Assembly (NCBI RefSeq): GCF_001629735.1
Contig: NZ_CP015224.1
Location: forward strand, 1,364,001-1,428,000
Length of the DNA stretch: 64,000 nucleotides
Origin: Lysinibacillus sphaericus
GTDB taxonomy: Bacteria > Bacillota > Bacilli > Bacillales_A > Planococcaceae
Direction: 5' to 3'
Positions 53,998-63,844 of the stretch are shown one piece after another (the stretch's first letter is position 1; every line of letters begins with the position of its first letter). The notes under the pieces are model-generated. The model saw only the letters and a list, made by a program, of their open reading frames with translations, made no database searches and was not told the DNA's origin. A program made the translations under genes and the position numbers.

Positions 53998-54282
53998 ATG
54001 TATACAATTATTTACATGAAAGCAGACTATGAGCCTTGGTGGAAATTTGAGGGCTGGGAAGCTTTTATTCAAACACACGATACATTTGAAGCAAAGGAGC
54101 AGTTTGAGCTGGCTTTACAGCATAAATTAGCACACTTTCGTTCAACATATGATAATGAAGCAGTAAAAGAAGGGCAATATTGGGCTTTTTGGTCAGAGGA
54201 TGAAAGTTTCTACTGTGAGGCATGTGATGATGACGCACAAGTATATCATGGAATTATTGCATGTAAAATGGAAGATATGTAA
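53998..54282 (+). CDS. DUF1033 family protein
   Basis: 94 aa. MYTIIYMKADYEPWWKFEGW is the diagnostic start of DUF1033. Acidic, soluble, with YCEACDDD near the C-terminus. Ribosome site AAGGAA is 9 nt upstream of ATG 53998; upstream in-frame starts lack sites. Function unknown. Confidence 0.85.
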   Translation: MYTIIYMKADYEPWWKFEGWEAFIQTHDTFEAKEQFELALQHKLAHFRSTYDNEAVKEGQYWAFWSEDESFYCEACDDDAQVYHGIIACKMEDM

Positions 54283-54321
54283 AAATTTTTTGAAATAAAG
54301 TAAAAAAACAATTTTCTTTAT

Positions 54322-54350
54322 TTGACAAAATTATGAATGCTGGTTATACT
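54322..54350 (+). promoter_or_regulatory. Consensus sigma-A promoter of the cold-shock gene
   Basis: TTGACA (54322-54327), 17-nt spacer, TATACT (54345-54350). The start of transcription should be near 54357, giving a leader of about 148 nt. Confidence 0.8.
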
Positions 54351-54385
54351 TAGGTTAACAATTTAATTGCTTCACCGGAAACATG

Positions 54386-54449
54386 AATTCACATATTACA
54401 AAAAGTGATCGCATTAGTACGGTACTCTTTGTAATATGTGAATTTTTTT
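54386..54449 (+). promoter_or_regulatory. Terminator-like hairpin in the cold-shock leader
   Basis: A perfect 17-bp stem, AATTCACATATTACAAA with TTTGTAATATGTGAATT, 25-nt loop, followed by a T7 tract, between the promoter and the csp gene. It would stop transcription unless melted or remodelled, so an attenuator or thermosensor role, or a separate short RNA, is likely. Confidence 0.7.
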
Positions 54450-54504
54450 CAATCGCTGAAGAAATTACATATTGTTCACTTTTATTTTTTGGAGGTTTTC
54501 TTAA

Positions 54505-54705
54505 ATGAAACAAGGTACAGTAAAATGGTTTAACTCAGAAAAAGGTTTTGGATTCATCGAAGTTGAAGGTGAAAACGACGTATTCGTACACTTCTCAGCT
54601 ATCCAAGGCGAAGGTTTCAAAACTCTTGACGAAGGTCAAAAAGTGGAATTCGAAGTTGTAGATGGCAACCGCGGACCACAAGCTGCTAACGTAACTAAAC
54701 TTTAA
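54505..54705 (+). CDS. Cold-shock protein (CspA/CspB family)
   Basis: 66 aa. RNP1 KGFGFIEV and RNP2 VFVHF are intact; length, start ([18 protein letters not shown]) and end ([10 protein letters not shown]) are typical. RNA chaperone that binds single strands and helps translation in the cold. GGAGG precedes the ATG. Preceded by a long leader with a strong hairpin and followed by a terminator. The paralogue (cspB, C or D) cannot be decided. Confidence 0.97.
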   Translation: MKQGTVKWFNSEKGFGFIEVEGENDVFVHFSAIQGEGFKTLDEGQKVEFEVVDGNRGPQAANVTKL

Positions 54706-54738
54706 TTCTCAGAAATTAAAATTACTTTCGTTAAACCC

Positions 54739-54771
54739 AGACATCCTATGCAAATAGGATGTCTTTTTTTT
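54739..54771 (+). terminator. Terminator of the cold-shock gene
   Basis: AGACATCCTA/TAGGATGTCT and T8. Confidence 0.9.
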
Positions 54772-54826
54772 ATATCATTGCAATGTTCAATGATTATAAA
54801 TCTTAAAATGGGATAAATATAAAGTA

Positions 54827-54991
54827 GTACTGGCAATGTGCTATGAAATGGATAGCGCGGCAAAAGATGCAGATAGAAGTGTCAAAGTACTGGATCACGC
54901 GCAAAGCGGTGGATAGAATGAGCAGAGTGACGGATAGAACCATAAACGTGAAGGATTGTGCCATGAAAGTAACTGATTAGCGTCATAAAAA
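54827..54991. repeat. Degenerate 21-bp tandem repeat
   Basis: GAT(A/T)G-type cores recur at 54851, 54872, 54893, 54912, 54933, 54954 and 54975: period 21 with one 19-nt step. The loose consensus is GTGxxGGATAGxxCxxxAAA. A 45-codon frame, ATG 54843 to TAG 54980, runs through it with a heptad pattern (VDRMSR, VTDRTIN, VKDCAMK) but has no ribosome site. Diverged tandem duplication; function unknown. Confidence 0.65.
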
Positions 54992-55029
54992 GGCAAACAA
55001 GGGTACTTACTATTGGAGGTAGATTTATT

Positions 55030-55515
55030 ATGGAAAATTTAGCGAAATTACCGAATGAACAGGAGCAGCAAGATTTTTATCAGAAGTTACGTACAAAATT
55101 AGTAGAATTTCTTGGATCGAAAAAGGGGAAAAGCAGTAAATTTACACCGTATTTAATGTTTGTGCCTGATTTATTTCATCTATTAGTGAAAACATTAACC
55201 GATGCAGGGGTGGATAAAAAAAGTCGGGCATTGATTGGTGCGTCAATTGCGTATTTTGTGTTTCCAATGGATTTGATGCCTGAGGGAATATTAGGATTTG
55301 GTGGCTATTTAGATGATATTGTGTTGGCAACATTTGTGGTGAATACGATTATTAATAAATTAGGGCCAGAAGTGCTGGAAAAGCATTGGTCAGGGGATGA
55401 TCATCTTTTGCATGCCCTCCAGAAGGTCGCTGAGATTAGTGATGAGGTTGTAAGTAAAATACCTGTGAAATCAGCCATTGCTCAGTTTGTGAAACAGGAA
55501 AATAAAGATAAATAA
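55030..55515 (+). CDS. DUF1232 (YkvA-type) membrane-associated protein
   Basis: 161 aa. The family core is LIGASIAYFVFPMDLMPEGI with LGFGGYLDDIVLATFV, a hydrophobic hairpin typical of DUF1232. Flanking regions are charged helices. Ribosome site TTGGAGG before ATG 55030. Function unknown. Confidence 0.85.
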   Translation: MENLAKLPNEQEQQDFYQKLRTKLVEFLGSKKGKSSKFTPYLMFVPDLFHLLVKTLTDAGVDKKSRALIGASIAYFVFPMDLMPEGILGFGGYLDDIVLATFVVNTIINKLGPEVLEKHWSGDDHLLHALQKVAEISDEVVSKIPVKSAIAQFVKQENKDK

Positions 55516-55542
55516 TATTATTATGTAAACTTAATAGCTGAT

Positions 55543-55577
55543 AAAAATGAACCTGTATCTTACAGGTTCATTTTTTG
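55543..55577. terminator. Bidirectional terminator
   Basis: AAAATGAACCTGTA/TACAGGTTCATTTT, between DUF1232 and the protease gene. Confidence 0.85.
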
Positions 55578-56392
55578 TTCGCCTGTTCTAATATGTGGTG
55601 GAGTTGCTGGACAGGGACAAACAGACCAACTCGTCCTATAGGTTCATATTTCATTGTTGCGAAGATAACACCGATGACCTCACCCTGTTGATTAATGACG
55701 GGGCTACCACTATTACCCCGATAAACGGGCGCTTTCAGCATCATTACGGGTTCTTGCCACTCGTCTAATTGAATGAATTCCAGCAATGTTCCCTCATTAG
55801 CTATTCCTGTAAAGGCAAGGGGGTTACCGATAAAATGGATATGCTCATTGGAAGGGAAGGTTGGATCATCTGCTAACGGAAGATAAGGGAGCTGTTCTGC
55901 TTGTACTTGCAATAAGGCTAAATCCACATCCGGATAGCTTTCGATTAGCTCTGCTTCCATTACTCCTTCATCAGGAAACACAACGGATAAAGTTCGTGCT
56001 TGTCCTACTACATGGGCATTGGTGACAATGAGACCATCAGGTGAGATGGCAAAACCAGTGCCTTTACTGGAAGCTGTCGAAATTTCCACAATAGCTTTTT
56101 TGTAGGTTTGTATATCTTCTTGTGCGGATAGCTTTGTTGATACTTTCATAAATTCGATAGCTGGAATGGAATAGATTTGAAAAATAAGTGCGAATGTATT
56201 GAAAAACAGGACGAAAGCCATACTCCATACAATCCAGCGTACGAATGGCTTGGGTTTTTTTGTTTTTTTGCCTTGAAGACGGTCTTCTTGCTCTTGTGCT
56301 AATGCTTTTTGCTGTTCAGTTAACACAAGCTCAATAAATTCTTCTTCCGTTAATTCTTCCTGCTCGTTAGCTGGCTTATGTAGGTCACTCAT
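55568..56392 (-). CDS. Membrane-anchored trypsin-like serine protease (S1C, no PDZ)
   Basis: 274 aa. A long charged cytosolic head (residues 1-50), one helix (WIVWSMAFVLFFNTFALIFQ), then an extracytoplasmic trypsin-fold domain with His in VTNAHVV, Asp in YPDVDLALLQ and Ser in GNSGSPV. HtrA-like but without a PDZ domain. AGGAGG is 9 nt before ATG 56392; a longer reading to 56452 is unlikely. Likely envelope protein quality control; the lipoprotein gene lies just upstream, so they may be co-transcribed. Confidence 0.9.
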   Translation of the reverse strand: MSDLHKPANEQEELTEEEFIELVLTEQQKALAQEQEDRLQGKKTKKPKPFVRWIVWSMAFVLFFNTFALIFQIYSIPAIEFMKVSTKLSAQEDIQTYKKAIVEISTASSKGTGFAISPDGLIVTNAHVVGQARTLSVVFPDEGVMEAELIESYPDVDLALLQVQAEQLPYLPLADDPTFPSNEHIHFIGNPLAFTGIANEGTLLEFIQLDEWQEPVMMLKAPVYRGNSGSPVINQQGEVIGVIFATMKYEPIGRVGLFVPVQQLHHILEQANKK

Positions 56393-56453
56393 AGGATGAT
56401 GCCTCCTTTTGCTACATAACAGGCGCAAAAGCAGAACGCCTGCTATCATCATA

Positions 56454-57062
56454 CTATTCTATTTTTTGTAAGGTTGAGGTTACGACAAATGGCTGCTCTT
56501 GATCAGACTCCATTCTATCTTCCTTTTTGATGAGTCCAACCCCTTGTGCAAAATAATTGGTCGTTGTGAATTGATCTTCCGTGCGTGTAACTTGGATGAC
56601 ATTCGAATAGACTTTTGTTCCTGTATCGACTTTAGCGGTTATGGATTGAATGGTCCAGCCTTGAAAGCTTGTCCCTACTTGTATAGGTTGTTGCAGTACT
56701 GTTTCTAGCACAGGGTAAGCAGCTACTTCTGTTGAACTAGGTAAACGAGGGTTGCTGTCAACGGGTTCACGATAGATAAGCTCAATCTTTGAATCTGTAA
56801 TGCGATAAATTTTTAATAGGGTGACACCACCATTATCTTCAACCTGAGCGATATGTTGTGGATCTAGATAGGTAGTTTGTAGGGTAAAGCTTGCAAATTC
56901 ATTTCCTTCACCTTGAAAATAAGCGATAGAGCCATCAGGTGGGAAAAAGGTGAGTAGGGACATTTGATCTTGGACAATTGGGTGCACAGGTTCATTTTTT
57001 ATTTCTTCATTGCACCCTGTCAGTAAAAGGGCAACAGTAAGTATGAGAATAGGATGTTTCAT
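56454..57062 (-). CDS. Lipoprotein of unknown function
   Basis: 202 aa. Lipobox LTGC-NEEIKNEP. The mature part is beta-rich (LTFFPPDGSIAYFQGEGNEF, TYLDPQHIAQVEDNGGVTLL, VTRTEDQFTTTNYFAQGVGL), like lipoproteins of the YhfM/outer-surface type. AAGGAG is 7 nt before ATG 57062. It lies upstream of the protease on the same strand, with a 61-nt gap. Confidence 0.8.
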   Translation of the reverse strand: MKHPILILTVALLLTGCNEEIKNEPVHPIVQDQMSLLTFFPPDGSIAYFQGEGNEFASFTLQTTYLDPQHIAQVEDNGGVTLLKIYRITDSKIELIYREPVDSNPRLPSSTEVAAYPVLETVLQQPIQVGTSFQGWTIQSITAKVDTGTKVYSNVIQVTRTEDQFTTTNYFAQGVGLIKKEDRMESDQEQPFVVTSTLQKIE

Positions 57063-57231
57063 GGGCACACTCCTTCGCTACTTTTTATAATTATACGTGA
57101 ATGCAGGGCATTATACGAATCATAGCTAATGTTTATTATAATATTATTATGTAAACTGAAAGCTAGAAACTTGTAACTAGGAAACAATTTAACTAACATA
57201 GAATTGAAGTTAAAAAATGGGGGGCATGGTT

Positions 57232-57702
57232 ATGTATAGACAAGCGGATGATTTTTTACAGGAATGGACAATGGCTGCAGAAGGAACATTGAAAGTATTA
57301 CAGGCAGTAACTGATGACAAGTTAGATCAAAGTATCGTGGAGGGTCATAGTACACTCGGCTGGCTTGGTTGGCATTTAGTTGGAGCGGCTGGATATTTTA
57401 GTTATCTAGCAGGCTTAAAGGTACCAATGATTCGTCAAGAAGACCCTGTACCAACATCAGCAGTAGAAATTGTACAAGCGTATGTGAAAGTTGTGAATGG
57501 TATAAAAGAGGAAGCGGCAAAGCTTTCAAATGAAGATTTACTTGAAGTCGTGAATGGCTTTAAAGGACCAATACCAAAAGGCGCATTATTACGTGCATTA
57601 ATCGATCATCAAACACATCATCGCGGACAAATGACAGTGCTACTTCGTCAAGCTGGTTTACCAGTACCGGGTGTTATGGGACCAACAAAGGAAATGCAAT
57701 AG
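57232..57702 (+). CDS. DinB family protein
   Basis: 156 aa. Metal ligands expected at GWLGWHLVGAAGYF (His) and IDHQTHHRGQMTVLLRQAG (HxxxH) are present. This is the canonical DinB fold, unlike the divergent one at 21.4 kb. A G-run precedes ATG 57232, which is spaced better than the two ATGs before it. Function unknown; possibly thiol-dependent. Confidence 0.9.
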   Translation: MYRQADDFLQEWTMAAEGTLKVLQAVTDDKLDQSIVEGHSTLGWLGWHLVGAAGYFSYLAGLKVPMIRQEDPVPTSAVEIVQAYVKVVNGIKEEAAKLSNEDLLEVVNGFKGPIPKGALLRALIDHQTHHRGQMTVLLRQAGLPVPGVMGPTKEMQ

Positions 57703-57746
57703 ACTTCCATTGCAGCAGATAAACAACGTATCTGCTGTATTTTTAG

Positions 57747-57775
57747 TTGACACTTATCTACTAGTAAGTTAGTAT
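57747..57775 (+). promoter_or_regulatory. Promoter and operator of the tetR-fabF operon
   Basis: TTGACA (57747-57752), 17 nt, TAGTAT (57770-57775). The expected start of transcription falls on the ATG at 57782, so the message is leaderless. ACTTA-N8-TAAGT (57752-57769) lies between the boxes, a good place for self-repression. Confidence 0.75.
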
Positions 57776-57781
57776 AGAGCC

Positions 57782-58339
57782 ATGACAAATAGAAAATCAC
57801 AAATTATCGAATTAACATTGAAGAATATTCAAGAAAAAGGTTTCACATCATTTAGTTATGATTATTTAGCGAAAGAGCTCGGTGTCACTAAAGCAAGTAT
57901 TCATTATCATTTTGAAAAGAAGGAAGACTTAGGGCTGGCTGTTTGCGAAAGAATTCAAAAAGGATTAAGGGAGGTTTATACATTCATTAAGGAATCTACA
58001 GTTGCAGCTGAGGATAAACCTTTCGCTTTTATATTACAACGGATAAAATTCCTAGAACAAGATGGTGTTTGTCCCATTTCAGCATTGCATGCGGACTATC
58101 AAGAATTATCACCTGCGATGCAAGAAAAAGTTCAACAACTTAGCCAAATGGAAGTAGATGTCTTGGTGGACTTACTTCAGGATGCTAAGCACCATGGCTC
58201 ATTAAAGTCGACAATGGATTTAGAGGCATTAGCCATATTGCTCATTTCTAGTACGAAGGGTGCCTTGCAATACAAACGCGTTTTAGGGGAAGATTTCTTT
58301 CACAAAGTGCTAGATCAATTAAAGGAACTGTTAAAGTAA
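57782..58339 (+). CDS. TetR family regulator (leaderless)
   Basis: 185 aa. HTH: SQIIELTLKNIQEKGFTSFS, YDYLAKELGVTKASIHYHFE, KKEDLG. The C-terminal ligand domain (VCPISALHADYQELSPAMQE) is of the YcdC/RutR-AcrR type. No ribosome site precedes the ATG; a consensus promoter ends 6 nt before it. The fabF gene follows after 19 nt, so it likely controls that gene, perhaps in answer to a fatty-acid or acyl-CoA signal (inference). Confidence 0.92.
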   Translation: MTNRKSQIIELTLKNIQEKGFTSFSYDYLAKELGVTKASIHYHFEKKEDLGLAVCERIQKGLREVYTFIKESTVAAEDKPFAFILQRIKFLEQDGVCPISALHADYQELSPAMQEKVQQLSQMEVDVLVDLLQDAKHHGSLKSTMDLEALAILLISSTKGALQYKRVLGEDFFHKVLDQLKELLK

Positions 58340-58358
58340 ACGAGGAGGAGAAACATAG

Positions 58359-59594
58359 ATGGTACGTAGAGTAGTTGTTACAGGATATGGTGTCATCTCA
58401 CCACTTGGTCAAACAGTATCAGACTTGTGGGGGAATATTAAAGAAGGACAATCAGGTATTAAAAGGTTAGAAGCAGAAGAATTCCACGGCATTAATACGC
58501 AAATTGCTGGTTCTATCACTGACTTTGATGCCACTAAGTATATGGATAAAAAGGAAGTAAGTAAATATGATCTTTTTGTACAATATGCACTGGCTGCATC
58601 TCAGCAGGCTTTGGAGCAAGCAAACTTAAATATGGAGCAAGTTGAGAAGGAACGTCTAGGTGTTTATATTGGCTCAGGTATTGGAGGAATTGAGACAATT
58701 TTAGCGAATCATCAAGCCATGCTTGATAATGGACCAAGGAAGGTTTCACCGTTTATGGTGCCGATGATGATTAGCAATATGGCCGCAGGGATTATCGCGA
58801 TTAAAACAGGCTTTAAAGGGCCAAGCTTTTCACCAGTTTCTGCTTGTGCAACGGGTAACCAAGCGATTGGTGAAGCATTTTTAAATATACGTCACGGCTA
58901 TGCAGATGGAATTTTAGCTGGTGGGGCTGAGGCACCGATAAATCCGCTGAGCTTTGCTGGATTTTCCCGTATGAAGGCGATGTCTACTAGAAATGATGCA
59001 CCAGAACAAGCTAGTCGACCATTTGATAGTCAACGTGATGGCTTCGTAATGTCAGAGGGAGCAGGGATTGTGTTCCTAGAGGAATATGAACATGCTAAGC
59101 AAAGGGGCGCAACAATTCTTGGAGAGATTGTAGGCTATGGGGTGACGACAGATGCTTTCCATATAACAGCCCCTGACTATACTGGGGCGGCTCGTGCGAT
59201 GAAACTGGCATTAAAAATGGCCGATATTGACGTGACCGCTGTCGATTATATCAATGCACATGGTACGAGTACACCAGAGGGAGATAAATCGGAAACAAAG
59301 GCTATTAAAAGTGTATTTGGTGAGCATGCCTATCAATTAAAAGTGAGCTCTACTAAGTCGATGACAGGTCATCTTTTTGGGGCGGCTGGTGGAATCGAGG
59401 CCATCATTACCTTAAAAAGTATTATGGAAGATATCATTCCACCAACGATCAATTACGAAACGCCTGATCCAGAGTGTGATTTGAATTATGTTCCAAACGA
59501 GGCGCTTCATCAAACCGTCAACATAGCTTTGTCTAACGGTTTTGGCTTTGGTGGTCATAATGCTGTATTGGCTTTTAGAAAGTTTGAGGAATAA
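58359..59594 (+). CDS. fabF: 3-oxoacyl-ACP synthase II (FabF)
   Basis: 411 aa. Catalytic Cys163 in PVSACATGN, His in NAHGTSTPEGD and the second His in MTGHLFGAAGG; the last Gly-rich NGFGFGGHNAVLAF is typical. It elongates acyl-ACP with malonyl-ACP. The TetR neighbour and the lack of fabH beside it suggest a conditionally expressed second copy. AGGAGG before the ATG. Confidence 0.95.
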   Translation: MVRRVVVTGYGVISPLGQTVSDLWGNIKEGQSGIKRLEAEEFHGINTQIAGSITDFDATKYMDKKEVSKYDLFVQYALAASQQALEQANLNMEQVEKERLGVYIGSGIGGIETILANHQAMLDNGPRKVSPFMVPMMISNMAAGIIAIKTGFKGPSFSPVSACATGNQAIGEAFLNIRHGYADGILAGGAEAPINPLSFAGFSRMKAMSTRNDAPEQASRPFDSQRDGFVMSEGAGIVFLEEYEHAKQRGATILGEIVGYGVTTDAFHITAPDYTGAARAMKLALKMADIDVTAVDYINAHGTSTPEGDKSETKAIKSVFGEHAYQLKVSSTKSMTGHLFGAAGGIEAIITLKSIMEDIIPPTINYETPDPECDLNYVPNEALHQTVNIALSNGFGFGGHNAVLAFRKFEE

Positions 59595-59602
59595 TAGCAT
59601 TC

Positions 59603-59637
59603 AATGGTATGAAATAAACGTTTCATACCATTTTTTT
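59603..59637 (+). terminator. Terminator after fabF
   Basis: AATGGTATGAAA/TTTCATACCATT and T7. Confidence 0.85.
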
Positions 59638-59758
59638 ATGGTCTATAGGAAAGGGTTTACACCTGTATAATAAGTTTTACTTATGGACTTACACAAATAA
59701 TCAATATTTTCGCTTATGTTCTTTCTATGATATGTTTAAAAGAAGGGGGGGATGGATA

Positions 59759-60502
59759 GTGAGAATTTTTGATGCGCATTTCCATATTATTAATTTTGAT
59801 TTTCCAATTATAGAAAATCAAGGCTATACACCGCCAAGCTATGTGGTAGAGGATTATCAAAAGGAAACAGCTCTTTTTAATGTAGAGGGGGGCGCCCTTG
59901 TCTCTGGTTCCTTTCAAGAATTCGATCAGAATTATTTATTGAATTCTTTGACACAATTAGGTCCTGCTTTTTGTGGCGTGACACAATTACCGTATACAGT
60001 GACTGATGATGAAATCCTTCATTTACATAAAAATGGGGTTAGAGCCTTACGCTTTAATAGTCAACGAGGCGGTTCAGAGGATTTATCAAGACTTGATAGC
60101 CTGGCAAGAAGAGTGTTTGAGCTGGCAGGCTGGCATAGTGAACTTTATATAGATGCCAAATATTTACCTGAGATTGCTTCAACGCTTGAAGCATTACCAG
60201 CTATTTCAATTGACCATTTGGGCTTATCGGAGGAAGGGCTACCACATTTGCTAAAGCTTGTAGAAAAGGGTATACGTGTGAAAGCGACTGGTTTCGGACG
60301 GGTAGAATTGAATGTGAAAAATGCTTTGCAAGCCATCTATAGCATCAATCCAGATGCGTTAATGTTTGGAACAGATTTGCCATCGACAAGAGCTAAACGA
60401 CCTTTTGAATGGGCGGATGTTGAAATGATTCAAGAGCTTTTTGATGAACAGGCTGCGGATAAAATTCTCTATCAAAATGCTAGGAAATGGTATAACAAGT
60501 AA
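59759..60502 (+). CDS. Amidohydrolase (metal-dependent TIM-barrel)
   Basis: 247 aa. The metal-binding HxH is in FDAHFHIINFDFP, SIDHLGLSEEGLPHLLKLVE supplies the later His, and MFGTDLPSTRA the Asp near the C-terminus; this is the amidohydrolase_2 type that includes lactone hydrolases and decarboxylases. GTG 59759 is 7 nt after the G-run. Reaction unknown. Confidence 0.85.
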   Translation: MRIFDAHFHIINFDFPIIENQGYTPPSYVVEDYQKETALFNVEGGALVSGSFQEFDQNYLLNSLTQLGPAFCGVTQLPYTVTDDEILHLHKNGVRALRFNSQRGGSEDLSRLDSLARRVFELAGWHSELYIDAKYLPEIASTLEALPAISIDHLGLSEEGLPHLLKLVEKGIRVKATGFGRVELNVKNALQAIYSINPDALMFGTDLPSTRAKRPFEWADVEMIQELFDEQAADKILYQNARKWYNK

Positions 60503-60505
60503 ATG

Positions 60506-60545
60506 CAAAAAATCCTCTACCCAAACGTACGGTAGAGGATTTTTA
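60506..60545. terminator. Bidirectional terminator
   Basis: AAAAATCCTCTACC/GGTAGAGGATTTTT, shared with the ABC-F gene. Confidence 0.85.
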
Positions 60546-60551
60546 TTGGGA

Positions 60552-62396
<1,845 letters not shown>

Positions 62397-62623
62397 ATGT
62401 CTAGAAAAGTAAAAGCATTGAGAATGGATGATGTTGTTTTTCAGCCTAGCTTACAACCCAAGCAATCTGGAGATAATACCAATATGATGGTTATGATACA
62501 CCAGATTATAAAATAGCTTATTCCTTATCTTTTAGACTTGCTGAAATGAAAGAATTCAGAGTAATTACTGAGATTTCAATAGATAAGGAAACGAGATATA
62601 AAGTCTGTGTAATATCTGCTTAG
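62397..62623 (+). pseudogene. Small gene with one frameshift
   Basis: ATG 62397, preceded by AAAGGAAG, opens MSRKVKALRMDDVVFQPSLQ and stops at 62516. A second frame from 62480 continues the sense (QYDGYDTPDYKIAYSLSFRL, then EMKEFRVITEISI) to TAG 62623. Loss of one C in the ACC codon near 62478 would explain it. Intact, it would be ~75 aa. Family not recognised. Confidence 0.5.
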
Positions 62624-62669
62624 AATTGATTACATTTATTTAAACCTAGCTTCTTGAATACATCTTGAA

Positions 62670-62719
62670 ACCCTGAATCGTAGACACTTAAAAAGTGTAG
62701 ACTATTCGGGGTTTTTGTT
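62670..62719 (+). terminator. Terminator after the frameshifted gene
   Basis: CCCTGAAT-ACACTT/AAGTGT-ATTCGGGG with T5. Confidence 0.8.
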
Positions 62720-62916
62720 TTATGGCGAAACCCCTATAAATATCTATTGGAATATTAAGTGGCATGTGATTGGATTCATCTGTTCAATATTAAATTTAGA
62801 GCTTATTAATAAATGTTCATTTTAAGTAGACCCTAGTTAAACAAAACGATAATGTAGTAATATCAATGTATTGAGTTGTTTGTTAAAAGTTGTTGAATTA
62901 AAGGAATCAATACATA
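62720..62916. other. Gene-free AT-rich stretch
   Basis: No frame or hairpin recognised before the resolvase fragment. Confidence 0.4.
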
Positions 62917-62985
62917 TTAATTTTTGGTTATGTGAGAGTTAGTTCTGTTGATCAAAATTTAGATTCGCCAGTTGAAGGAGCTTGA
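62917..62985 (+). pseudogene. Serine-resolvase N-terminal remnant
   Basis: Codons read IFGYVRVSSVDQNLDSPVEG then stop. This is the N-terminus of serine recombinases (GYxRVSSxDQN), including the catalytic Ser. The start codon and the remaining ~160 residues are missing. It is a trace of a transposon or integrated element. Confidence 0.65.
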
Positions 62986-63031
62986 AGTGTCACTTTAGGA
63001 ATCATTTCCCACCTATTCTAACGATAAGTAT

Positions 63032-63077
63032 AAAAAGCCAAATTTCTCATCATTAAAATTGAGAAATTTGGCTTTTA
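63032..63077. terminator. Strong bidirectional terminator
   Basis: AAAAGCCAAATTTCTCA/TGAGAAATTTGGCTTTT, 17-bp stem. There is no intact gene on its left. Confidence 0.8.
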
Positions 63078-63307
63078 TCGTTGCTCTGGAATAGCGCCCG
63101 GTTGCTGAATATCAAGTCGGTGATTTGTCTTTTGCTTGTTAAAGTAAGCACGCCGTTAGTTTAAAGAAGTTTATAATTATAATAAGTGTTTTTGAATTAT
63201 ATAAAGTGCTTTCTCCATCAAATTCGAAGAAAGTATTCATTTGAAAAATGAACTATTTATAATGCTAAATTGTTACTTGTGTAGAAATCGGAAAAGGAGG
63301 TGGGATT

Positions 63308-63844
63308 GTGGAACAAATTAGCAATGAAAGGGTCTTGTTTCAAACATATTATAAGGACGTCTTCAGAGCTTGCTATTACATGCTTCAAAATAAATACGAT
63401 GCAGAGGACCTTTGTCAGGATGTATTTGCAAAAGCTTTGAGTGAAGATTTCCAATCTATACAAAATCAAAAATCTTGGTTACTTAGTATTTCTATGAATA
63501 TGTCTCGAAATTATTTAAAGAAAAAGAACAGACTGCTATTAAAAGAAAACCTTGATTTCCTATCATTGATACGAGTTGACAATACCCAAAATATTGAGCG
63601 AACAATACAGCTCAATGAAAATAAAAGTGAGTTAGTCGACTTAATGAACAAACTACCTGTTCGTATACGGAAGGTAATGGTATTGAAATATGTGCATGAT
63701 TGTAAAGATAGAGAAATCGCTGAAATTCTAAAAATACCTGAAGGGACGGTTAAATCGAGGCTTTTTAAAGGTAAAAAATTAACGAAAGAGTTTATCCAAG
63801 TAGATGAAAATTTGTTATTTGAATGGAGGGATCATCGTGAGTAA
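63308..63844 (+). CDS. ECF-type RNA polymerase sigma factor
   Basis: 178 aa. Region 2: YYKDVFRACYYMLQNKYDAE, DLCQDVFAKAL, and SWLLSISMNMSRNYLKKKNR. Region 4: LPVRIRKVMVLKYVHDCKDR, EIAEILKIPEGTVKSRLFKG. GTG 63308 is 7 nt after AAAGGAGGTGGGATT. Its end overlaps the next gene by 8 nt, the usual coupling to an anti-sigma factor. Probably activates its own operon. Confidence 0.93.
   Translation: MEQISNERVLFQTYYKDVFRACYYMLQNKYDAEDLCQDVFAKALSEDFQSIQNQKSWLLSISMNMSRNYLKKKNRLLLKENLDFLSLIRVDNTQNIERTIQLNENKSELVDLMNKLPVRIRKVMVLKYVHDCKDREIAEILKIPEGTVKSRLFKGKKLTKEFIQVDENLLFEWRDHRE

Noticed and set aside
54827-54991. CRISPR array
   Set aside because: The units are 21 bp, imperfect and without constant repeats separated by unique spacers; no cas genes are near.
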